Source: CAZOKO01 sp964580455 (GTDB taxonomy: Bacteria > Desulfobacterota > WTBG01). From it: a DNA stretch of 9,135 bases. Every line of letters starts with the position of its first letter. The stretch's first letter is position 1. Below are positions 1 through 5,918 of this stretch, piece by piece. Where the stretch lies: contig CAZOKO010000101.1 in assembly GCA_964580455.1 (NCBI GenBank), positions 1 to 9,135 of the forward strand. Direction: 5' to 3'. The notes beneath the pieces are model-generated. The model was not told the DNA's origin. It saw only the letters and a program-made list of their open reading frames with translations, and did no database searches. The position numbers were made by a program, and so were the translations under genes.

Positions 1-122
1 TGGTTTGTTTCTTTTCCTGTTTACCTGCTTCCCTTCCACCAATTTAACGTCTCGGAATTTTTACAACTTGTTGAAACTGTTAAAATTTTTCGACAATCTA
101 TTTTACTCAAGCCATTTTACCC

Positions 123-128
123 TATAAT
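123..128 (+). promoter_or_regulatory. Candidate -10 box upstream of the DUF3604 gene
   Basis: A perfect TATAAT lies 115 bases before the ATG at 244. The best upstream partner is poor: TTTACT at 102-107 leaves a spacer of only 15 bases. TCGACA at 90-95 resembles a -35 box but is too far away. The rest of 1-243 is AT-rich, pyrimidine-rich at its start, and has only a weak 5-bp hairpin (CCACA 194-198 with TGTGG 205-209). I see no supported gene or terminator there. Confidence 0.25.
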
Positions 129-243
129 GATATGGAAGTGCTGCAGGTTTTTTTTGATACATTTTCAGTTAAATAAACGTTAAGTTAAAATCCCCACACA
201 CGTCTGTGGAGGGCAAATTTGACCTTTTACTGGAATTATCAAA

Positions 244-2193
244 ATGCTTAACAAAAAAATTATCATTTTAACCCTCATATTAATTGTCGTAGTTACAGCT
301 ATCTATCTCCTCAACAGGCATAAAAAAAGTCATAATGAATTGAGTGCCAATGAATCTTCCCTGGCAACAAAAAATTCTCCTTCACCTGGAGATGGTAAAG
401 GGGAAGCCATAGTTGTTCCAAGTGATGATGTGGTTGTAAATACCTATGGAACATGGAAAATTGTATACACTGTGGGGAAGGAGGGAATTGCTATAGGTGG
501 AGGGATAGCAGTTCATATCTCCCCTTTCTGGGGATGGACACCACCTCAAAACAGCAACCAGGATTATCCGGGATATACCACAGTTTCAACTTCTAATGAC
601 AAAGCCGAACTTGATGTCCTGACAGGTTATCCTCATTATATAATAGCAAGGATAAAAAACGCACCTCTCTCATATAAACAAACTATCACTGTTATCTATG
701 GAGATACCGGCGGAGGCACGCACCCTTTCGGAAAGGCCAGGTGTGACAAGTATGCTGAAGACGGTGAAGAGTTCTTTATCAAAGTGGATGGCGATGGCGA
801 TAGTCACTTCTATCCGATAGAGCATCAGCCCCGCATCAACATCCTTCCTGGTTTAGCATCTGCACTGGTAGTAACTGCACCCTCTCTTGTTGAAGTTAAT
901 AAATCTTTTAAAATCACAATAGCCGCTGTTGACCCATATGACAACTGGGCAAAAAGCTACCAGGGAACGATTAATCTATCATCTCCCTCTTCAGGGATTG
1001 ATATCCCTTATGAATACCGCTTCAAACAGTCAGATAGAGGAAGTAGAAAGCTTCAATGCACCATCAAAAAGACTGGACTCTATAAAATCGAAGTTGAAGA
1101 TAAAAAGAACGGTTTCAAAACTGAAAGCAACCCCATTCTTTGTAATGATAAGCCTCTTAAATATCATTTATACTGGGGAGATATCCACGGGCACTCAGGT
1201 TTGTGCGATGGCACAGGAACTTCTGATAACTACTATCAGTACGCTCGAGATGTGGCCGGACTTGATATCTCTGCTCTGACCTCACATGATGCCCATGGAC
1301 TCATTCCCCTGGATGAGGATGAAGAAACCTGGAACCTCATCAGGAAGAAGACGGACTCATATTACCGCCCCGGAGCATTTGTAACCTTCCTGGGGTACGA
1401 GTGGACAAGCTGGACCTACGGCCACCAGCACATACTCTTTTTAAATAGTGCGGAAGGTGAAGTCTTCAGCTTTAGAGATCCCAAAAGCGCTACCCCAAAT
1501 AAACTATGGGAATGCCTGAAGGGGAAAGAGGTTATCACCATACCACATCATGTGGGAGGAGGGCCTATCCCCTGTGACTGGAATTTTTACGATCCAGATT
1601 TTCAGCCTTTAACTGAAATATGTTCTGTCCATGGCAACTGCGAATTTTTCGGCTGCCCTAAAGGAATCTACAAACCAAAAGAGAAACATTTTGTACAGGA
1701 TGCTTTAGCCCGTGGATATAAACTGGGTATTATTGCCTCCGGTGACAGCCATAACGGACATCCTGGAAGAAGAGATAAGGGTGCCATTATAGCCGGTCTT
1801 ATGGGAGTTTATGCAGAGGCACTCGATAGAACATCCATATGGAAGGCTCTTAAAAATAGAAGAGTCTATGCTACCTCCGGTGCCAGAATAATTCTAGATT
1901 TCCATGTCAATGGGAATACAATGGGAGAGACATTATATTATAATGATGAAAATGTTGTGAGAGATATCACTGGTGAGGCAATTGGCACTGACGTGATTCA
2001 AGAGATAGTAATTATAAAAAATGGTTCCAATCTGCATTCCATAAAAGGCACGGGTATAAAAAATAATATTCACTATCTTGATAAAACTACGTTAAAAGCT
2101 GGGGATTATTATTATTTGAGGGTTATTCAGGAAGATGGTGAGATGGCCTGGTCAAGCCCCATCTGGTTTGAACCACAGCATGATTCTAAATGA
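244..2193 (+). CDS. Membrane-anchored DUF3604 family protein (PHP-fold putative metal-dependent hydrolase)
   Basis: This 649-aa protein has a basic N-terminus and one hydrophobic segment (about residues 5-23) without a lipobox cysteine, so it is probably a signal-anchored or Sec-exported protein acting outside the cytoplasm. Residues about 200-300 look like the beta-sandwich region usual before the catalytic part of DUF3604 proteins. The C-terminal half carries PHP-like metal ligands: WGDIHGHSG (311-319; D313, H315, H317), E386 in GYEW, SHD (347-349), IPHH (433-436) and GDSH (500-503). The set is complete, so a di- or trinuclear metal site and hydrolase chemistry are likely, but substrates in this family are generally unknown. 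The length is normal. The Shine-Dalgarno is weak (GGAA near 232, 9 bases before ATG). The stop lies 22 bases before serA, suggesting co-transcription, though a functional link is not obvious. Confidence 0.85.
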   Translation: MLNKKIIILTLILIVVVTAIYLLNRHKKSHNELSANESSLATKNSPSPGDGKGEAIVVPSDDVVVNTYGTWKIVYTVGKEGIAIGGGIAVHISPFWGWTPPQNSNQDYPGYTTVSTSNDKAELDVLTGYPHYIIARIKNAPLSYKQTITVIYGDTGGGTHPFGKARCDKYAEDGEEFFIKVDGDGDSHFYPIEHQPRINILPGLASALVVTAPSLVEVNKSFKITIAAVDPYDNWAKSYQGTINLSSPSSGIDIPYEYRFKQSDRGSRKLQCTIKKTGLYKIEVEDKKNGFKTESNPILCNDKPLKYHLYWGDIHGHSGLCDGTGTSDNYYQYARDVAGLDISALTSHDAHGLIPLDEDEETWNLIRKKTDSYYRPGAFVTFLGYEWTSWTYGHQHILFLNSAEGEVFSFRDPKSATPNKLWECLKGKEVITIPHHVGGGPIPCDWNFYDPDFQPLTEICSVHGNCEFFGCPKGIYKPKEKHFVQDALARGYKLGIIASGDSHNGHPGRRDKGAIIAGLMGVYAEALDRTSIWKALKNRRVYATSGARIILDFHVNGNTMGETLYYNDENVVRDITGEAIGTDVIQEIVIIKNGSNLHSIKGTGIKNNIHYLDKTTLKAGDYYYLRVIQEDGEMAWSSPIWFEPQHDSK

Positions 2194-2215
2194 GAACACC
2201 TGGAGGAATTGAAAA

Positions 2216-3796
2216 GTGAAAGTACTTATTTGTGACAATTTAGAAAAGGCGGGCACTGAACTATTTAAAGGTAAAAGCAAAGTGAAAGCGGATGTCTATG
2301 TTTCTATGACTCCTTCGGAGCTGAAAAAGAAGATCTCTAAATATGATGGGCTCATTGTTCGCAGTGCCAGTAAAATAACTGCTGAGATTTTAGAACCGGC
2401 ACATCGTCTTAAAGTCATTGGCAGAGCAGGTATTGGTCTGGACAACATCGACATTAAAGCAGCAAGCAAAAAAGGGATTGTAGTAATGAACACACCCGGT
2501 GCCAATGCAATTACTGCTGCTGAGCATGCCATTTCCCTTTTATTGGCTCTCTCCCGACATATCCCCCAGGCTAATGCTTCCCTGAAAATGGGGAAGTGGG
2601 AAAAAAAGAAATTTATGGGTGTAGAGATATTTAATCAGACCTTAGGTATTATTGGTTTAGGCAATATTGGTCAGGTAGTGGCAGATCGTGCAAAGGGGTT
2701 AAAAATGAGGGTCATCGCCTACGACCCATTTATATCTAAAGAAGCCATGTCAAAAAAGGGAATTGAGAAGGTAATTTTAGACCAGCTACTTCAACAATCA
2801 GACTATATCACACTTCATACTCCTTTAAATAAAGACACTAAAAACCTCATAAACAAGAGTGCTTTTCAGAAAATGAAAAAGGGGGTACGCATCATCAATT
2901 GTGCAAGAGGAGGTATTGTAAATGAGAGCGATCTTTACGCAGCCGTTAAACAGGGTAAAGTTGCAGGAGCTGCTCTGGATGTCTTTGAGAAGGAGCCACC
3001 AGGCGACCATCCACTCCTCAGTCTTAATGAGGTTATTGCCACACCCCATTTGGGAGCTTCCACCAGGCAGGCACAGGCTAAAGTAGCAGAAGCTATTGCA
3101 AAACAGGTAAATGATTATCTGGAGAATGGAATTATTAGAAATGCGGTCAATGTTCCTTCAGTTGACCCAGAGATTTTAGAACAGGTAAAGCCCTATCTCA
3201 CCCTTGCTGAGAAGATGGGAAGTTTCCAGGCACAAATTGCATCTGGTGGTATAAGGGAGGTTATCATTGAATACAGTGGAGAAGTTGCTGGCTATGACTT
3301 AGCCCCCTTAACCATTTCTATTTTGAAAGGCATACTGGAATCGGCACTCGCAGAGATGGTCAATTATGTTAATGCTCCCTTTTTAGCCAAGGAGAGAGGG
3401 ATTAAAGTGAGTGAGATTAAGACAAGCGATACGGAAGGATTCACCAGCCTCATCACACTTAGAATTAAAAATAAGGATGGTGAACATTCCATAGCAGGAA
3501 CCCTGTTTGGAAAAGGAGACCCTAGAATAGTAAGAGTGGATACCTTCCTGACAGAAGCTATTCCTGAAGGAAATATCCTTCTTATGCACAATTACGATAA
3601 ACCCGGGGTCATTGGTAATATTGGAAAAACTCTTGGAAAAAACGGGGTCAATATTGCTAAAATGCATTTGAGCAGGCAGAAAACAGGAGGGGTAGCCATC
3701 TCCCTCATCCATGTGGATAAGCCGGTTCCAAATAACGTACTAAAGAAAATAAGTAAATTACCTCACATAATCTCAGTAAAACAGATTACACTTTAA
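2216..3796 (+). CDS. serA: D-3-phosphoglycerate dehydrogenase, long ACT-domain form
   Basis: The enzyme oxidises 3-phosphoglycerate to 3-phosphohydroxypyruvate with NAD+, the first committed step of serine synthesis in the cytoplasm. At 526 aa it is the long form: substrate-binding segments (about 1-98 and 285-315), an NAD-binding Rossmann domain with GLGNIG at 147-152, an intervening domain (about 318-445), and a C-terminal ACT domain (about 453-526) that usually gives serine feedback control. The D-2-hydroxyacid dehydrogenase catalytic triad is visible: R231 in CARGG, E260 in FEKEPP and H278 in TPHLG. The start is GTG, chosen because GGAGG at 2202-2206 sits 9 bases upstream and the protein begins exactly where the family does (MKVLICD). 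It follows the DUF3604 gene by 22 bases. Nothing looks damaged. Confidence 0.96.
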   Translation: MKVLICDNLEKAGTELFKGKSKVKADVYVSMTPSELKKKISKYDGLIVRSASKITAEILEPAHRLKVIGRAGIGLDNIDIKAASKKGIVVMNTPGANAITAAEHAISLLLALSRHIPQANASLKMGKWEKKKFMGVEIFNQTLGIIGLGNIGQVVADRAKGLKMRVIAYDPFISKEAMSKKGIEKVILDQLLQQSDYITLHTPLNKDTKNLINKSAFQKMKKGVRIINCARGGIVNESDLYAAVKQGKVAGAALDVFEKEPPGDHPLLSLNEVIATPHLGASTRQAQAKVAEAIAKQVNDYLENGIIRNAVNVPSVDPEILEQVKPYLTLAEKMGSFQAQIASGGIREVIIEYSGEVAGYDLAPLTISILKGILESALAEMVNYVNAPFLAKERGIKVSEIKTSDTEGFTSLITLRIKNKDGEHSIAGTLFGKGDPRIVRVDTFLTEAIPEGNILLMHNYDKPGVIGNIGKTLGKNGVNIAKMHLSRQKTGGVAISLIHVDKPVPNNVLKKISKLPHIISVKQITL

Positions 3797-3800
3797 TACG

Positions 3801-3902
3801 CCACAGAATTACACAGAAATTCACAGAACTAATTAGTTAATTTGTCATTGCGAGCGATAGCAATGATATCTTCATTTCTTTGTTATCCGTGTAATTCCGT
3901 GG
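3801..3902 (+). repeat. Intergenic inverted-repeat element with internal 10-bp tandem units
   Basis: The ends CCACAGAATTACAC (3801-3814) and GTGTAATTCCGTGG (3889-3902) are inverted repeats matching at 13 of 14 positions. The left end continues as three 10-bp units each starting CACAGAA (3802-3811, 3812-3821, 3822-3831). A second palindrome (3845-3866) is nested inside. The element fills nearly the whole gap between serA and the next gene. It looks like a dispersed non-coding element of MITE or REP type, but only one copy is visible here. It is not followed by a T-run, so a classical terminator is not supported. Confidence 0.65.
3845..3866 (+). repeat. Nested short palindrome, 7-bp stem with 8-nt loop
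   Basis: TCATTGC (3845-3851) pairs with GCAATGA (3860-3866) around the loop GAGCGATA. The phrase 'GTCATTGCGAGCGA' resembles a short repeat that I recall in many unrelated bacterial genomes. It lies inside the larger inverted-repeat element and could be an independent insertion. Confidence 0.55.
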
Positions 3903-3921
3903 CTAAAAAAAGGAGACAATT

Positions 3922-4419
3922 ATGGGTAAAGGAGATCTGGTAGGCATCATCGCAGACACCCATGACAACAGAAGGGCTATTGCAAATGCAGTAGAGTTAT
4001 TTAACCAGCAAGGGGTAGGTATGGTTTTTCATGCAGGTGATTTCATTGCTCCTTTTACCGCGATTGACTTCTCAAAACTTAAATGCAAGATGATGATGGT
4101 CTTTGGAAATAATGACGGTGAAAAAATTGGCTTGTATCATGCCTTCAGTAAACTGGGTGAAATTGTCGAAGGGCCAAAAATATGTGAATACCTCGGTAAG
4201 CGTTTTATCCTCATGCACGAACCCACCTGTATGGATGAGCTATCCGCAAGCCATCAGGCTGATGTGATTATCTATGGACACACACACGAGATAGATATTC
4301 GCAAAGGTGAGACGTTAATTATTAATCCTGGTGAGGGTGGGGGATGGTTAACTGGAAGAGCAACCGCAGCCTTACTCGATTTAAACACTATGGATATAAC
4401 AATAGAAGAGATCGGATGA
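3922..4419 (+). CDS. YfcE/MJ0936-type metallophosphoesterase
   Basis: This 165-aa protein has the full calcineurin-like metallophosphoesterase motif set: ADTHD (11-15; D12, H14), HAGD (37-40), GNND (62-65), H99, and GHTH (119-122) followed by NPGE (135-138). These residues bind two metal ions in the active site. The family hydrolyses phosphodiesters such as cyclic nucleotides in vitro; the physiological substrate is usually unknown. No signal peptide is seen, so it should be cytoplasmic. The length is typical of the smallest, single-domain members. The ATG is preceded by AGGAG at 3911-3915 with a 6-base spacer. It is separated from serA by the repeat element and from the DUF1016 gene by 72 bases, so it may be the last gene of the housekeeping block. 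Confidence 0.9.
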   Translation: MGKGDLVGIIADTHDNRRAIANAVELFNQQGVGMVFHAGDFIAPFTAIDFSKLKCKMMMVFGNNDGEKIGLYHAFSKLGEIVEGPKICEYLGKRFILMHEPTCMDELSASHQADVIIYGHTHEIDIRKGETLIINPGEGGGWLTGRATAALLDLNTMDITIEEIG

Positions 4420-4448
4420 AAAACCGGCACCTAAACCGATGGTGTCCC

Positions 4449-4471
4449 CATTAGCCATTCTATCTATCATC
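4449..4471 (+). repeat. Left copy of a 23-bp direct repeat flanking the DUF1016 gene
   Basis: The copy begins CATTAGCCATTC and ends TATCATC. It matches 5706-5728 at 20 of 23 positions, and the three differences are all transitions (G/A, C/T, A/G). It ends 20 bases before the DUF1016 start codon. The similarity does not continue outside the 23 bases. Confidence 0.6.
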
Positions 4472-4491
4472 ATTTCTGGAAACACTTTAAA

Positions 4492-5658
4492 ATGCGAAAG
4501 CAGACAAAAGACACAAAGGCTGTAGAATCAACATATAGCCGCATCAGGGAGATTCTTGATACTGCGCGAAGCAGCGCTTATCGTGCTGTAAATTTTGCAA
4601 TGGTGCAGGCATACTGGAACATCGGCATGGTAATTGTCGAAGATGAGCAAATGGGCAGAAAAAAGGCTGAATATGGAGAGTTCCTGCTGAAAGAACTATC
4701 AGTTCGTCTCACAAGGGAGTTTGGCAAGGGATTTGATCCGAGCAATCTTCGGTATATGCGCCTCTTTTATCTTTCATTTGAGATTATGAACTCAGTGCGT
4801 TTACAATCTTCATCAAGAGAGATATGTGACGCAGTGCGTCACATATCTCTCCCTACTCTGAAAGGTCACGCACTGCGTGACGAATTGCCTGTTGTCCAGG
4901 AGGCACTCTCCTGGACACACTACCGCCTGCTTTTGAAGGTTGAACGCCCCGAAGTTCGAAACTTCTACATGCAGGAGTGCATCACTGCTAACTGGAGCAC
5001 ACGCCAGCTTGAACGGCAGATTAATTCCTTTTACTATGAACGGCTCCTTTCCAGTAAAAGCAAGAAACGCGTCAGAGCAGAGATAAAAAAGCTTGAACCA
5101 TCAGCAAAGCCGCATGACGTAATCAAAGATCCATATGTTCTGGAGTTCCTCGGCTTAAAAGAAAACAGGGAATATCTGGAAACTTCTTTGGAGCAGGGAC
5201 TCATGGACAAGCTTCATGATTTCCTTCTTGAACTCGGCAAAGGTTTTTCATTTGTTGCCCGTCAGAAAAGGATAACCATAGACAGTGATCATTTTTACAT
5301 TGATCTTGTTTTTTACAATTACATCCTGAAATGCTTTGTGCTTATTGATTTGAAGGTTGGCAAACTGACACATCAGGACATAGGGCAGATGGACTTTTAT
5401 GTGCGGTATTTCGAGCGGGAAGTTAAACAGCCCGAAGATAACCCGACAATTGGATTGATACTCTGCGCAGAGAAAAACGAGTCGATGGCAAAGTATACAC
5501 TCTTGGAAAGTAGCAGGACTCTTTTTGCCTCAAAATACAAGCTCTACCTGCCTACTGAAAAAGAGCTGAAAGAGGAGCTGGAGCGTGAAAAAAGGATGAT
5601 AGAGATGGAGCTTAAGCTGTCAAGAGCAAAGACTAAAACACAAAGGAGCAAGGAGTAA
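4492..5658 (+). CDS. DUF1016/YhcG-family PD-(D/E)XK nuclease-like protein
   Basis: This 388-aa protein has the two-part DUF1016 layout. The N-terminal helical domain (about 12-95) includes AYWNIG (40-45) and FGKGFDPSNLRYMRLFY (77-93). The C-terminal PD-(D/E)XK-like nuclease domain (about 205-360) contains D271 in FYIDLVFY and D286-L-K288 in VLIDLKVG, where relatives often have ELK, then GQMDFYVRYF (298-307). Family members are frequent in defence and mobile regions and are presumed DNA-acting nucleases; the exact role here is unknown. Residues 100-138, between the domains, are an unusual repeat-derived insertion, described separately. The last 25-30 residues are a charged, probably helical tail. 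No strong Shine-Dalgarno precedes the ATG; the start is chosen because the family N-terminus follows directly. A 23-bp direct repeat lies on either side of the gene, suggesting it arrived as a module. Confidence 0.88.
   Translation: MRKQTKDTKAVESTYSRIREILDTARSSAYRAVNFAMVQAYWNIGMVIVEDEQMGRKKAEYGEFLLKELSVRLTREFGKGFDPSNLRYMRLFYLSFEIMNSVRLQSSSREICDAVRHISLPTLKGHALRDELPVVQEALSWTHYRLLLKVERPEVRNFYMQECITANWSTRQLERQINSFYYERLLSSKSKKRVRAEIKKLEPSAKPHDVIKDPYVLEFLGLKENREYLETSLEQGLMDKLHDFLLELGKGFSFVARQKRITIDSDHFYIDLVFYNYILKCFVLIDLKVGKLTHQDIGQMDFYVRYFEREVKQPEDNPTIGLILCAEKNESMAKYTLLESSRTLFASKYKLYLPTEKELKEELEREKRMIEMELKLSRAKTKTQRSKE
4817..4851 (+). repeat. Perfect 16-bp inverted repeat with 3-nt loop, within the coding sequence
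   Basis: GAGAGATATGTGACGC (4817-4832) and its exact reverse complement (4836-4851) flank the triloop AGT. It encodes residues 109-120 in frame. A perfect 16-bp stem with a 3-nt loop is very unlikely by chance in a gene. Confidence 0.9.
4865..4881 (+). repeat. Second coding palindrome, 7-bp stem with triloop
   Basis: GTCACGC (4865-4871) and GCGTGAC (4875-4881) flank ACT. This 17-nt core matches the core of the previous palindrome (4826-4842) at 14 of 17 positions, all differences being G/C swaps, and its centre is 39 nt downstream. It encodes residues 125-130 (GHALRD). Confidence 0.75.
4893..4917 (+). repeat. Third coding palindrome, 10-bp stem with 5-nt loop
   Basis: TGTCCAGGAG (4893-4902) and CTCCTGGACA (4908-4917) flank GCACT. 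The right arm encodes the family-conserved LSWT (139-142), so the left arm (in VVQE, 134-137) could be an inverted copy of it. A smaller fourth palindrome follows: GAAGTT (4951-4956) with AACTTC (4960-4965) around CGA. Confidence 0.75.
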
Positions 5659-5705
5659 AACTTAGTAAGCTTACCGCCCCTGCTTTCTTTTAATCAATTC
5701 CCTGG

Positions 5706-5728
5706 CATTAACCATTCTATTTATCGTC
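5706..5728 (+). repeat. Right copy of the 23-bp direct repeat flanking the DUF1016 gene
   Basis: The copy begins CATTAACCATTC and ends TATCGTC, matching 4449-4471 at 20 of 23 bases in the same orientation. It starts 47 bases after the DUF1016 stop codon. The remainder of the 5659-5918 spacer is AT-rich and holds no gene that I can support. Confidence 0.6.
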
Positions 5729-5782
5729 TAATAAGTATTCAAGAGTTCAAGTTTAAAAAAAACATTAATTCCAACAAAAATA

Positions 5783-5812
5783 TCTACACATATTTACCAT
5801 AACTGTTATAAT
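5783..5812 (+). promoter_or_regulatory. Candidate promoter upstream of mod (distal)
   Basis: TCTACA (5783-5788, 4 of 6 to TTGACA) is followed after 18 bases by TATAAT (5807-5812), which carries the extended TGn element (TGT at 5804-5806). The -10 ends 106 bases before the mod start. It reads toward mod in an AT-rich spacer. Confidence 0.4.
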
Positions 5813-5875
5813 TTACGGAATAGCTTTATTCGTATATTGAAGAATGATCTGGCGGCAAGAGAAAATATTGAGATT

Positions 5876-5884
5876 TGCTATAAT
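5876..5884 (+). promoter_or_regulatory. Candidate extended -10 promoter upstream of mod (proximal)
   Basis: TGCTATAAT combines the TGn extension with a perfect TATAAT. No clear -35 is visible at the right spacing. The -10 ends 34 bases before the mod ATG, giving a plausible leader of about 25-30 nt. Tandem promoters are possible. Confidence 0.4.
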
Positions 5885-5918
5885 CTTTTAAATTGAAAGG
5901 CTCGGTTCTGTAAAAACC

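Larger units (their letters stand above)
4789..4905 (+). repeat. Three in-frame 39-nt (13-codon) degenerate repeat units inside the DUF1016 gene
   Basis: CAGTGCGT occurs at 4793-4800 and 4832-4839, and CACTGCGT at 4871-4878: exactly 39 nt apart each time and in the same codon phase. The encoded echoes are SVR (101-103), AVR (114-116) and ALR (127-129). Conservation is strongest in the first 15 nt of each unit (4789, 4828 and 4867 onward) and weak in the remainder. The second and third cores are palindromic. Confidence 0.6.

Noticed and set aside
1..183. Open + frame of 60 codons ending at TAA 181-183, a possible C-terminus of a gene entering from the left
   Set aside because: The stretch is T- and C-rich, which removes stops by composition alone; the translation is dominated by Phe, Leu and Ile with no recognisable motif. 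It cannot be excluded without the upstream sequence.
929..1279. A 116-codon + frame inside the DUF3604 gene
   Set aside because: It overlaps the intact, motif-bearing frame and encodes nothing recognisable.
2296..3712. Several minus-strand open frames of 74-109 codons inside serA
   Set aside because: They lie opposite a clearly functional gene with complete motifs, have no ribosome sites or family features, and are shadows of its codon use.
4425..4448. Possible terminator hairpin (GGCACC with GGTGTC) after the phosphoesterase gene
   Set aside because: The stem has only six pairs with a wobble, and no T-run follows.
4789..4966. The repeats in the DUF1016 gene as a CRISPR array
   Set aside because: There are no spacer-sized unique segments between identical repeats, the units are degenerate, and the whole stretch is in-frame coding sequence.
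5665..5674. Perfect 10-bp palindrome GTAAGCTTAC after the DUF1016 gene
   Set aside because: A palindrome of this length is expected several times in 9 kb by chance, and it has no second copy or neighbouring promoter.
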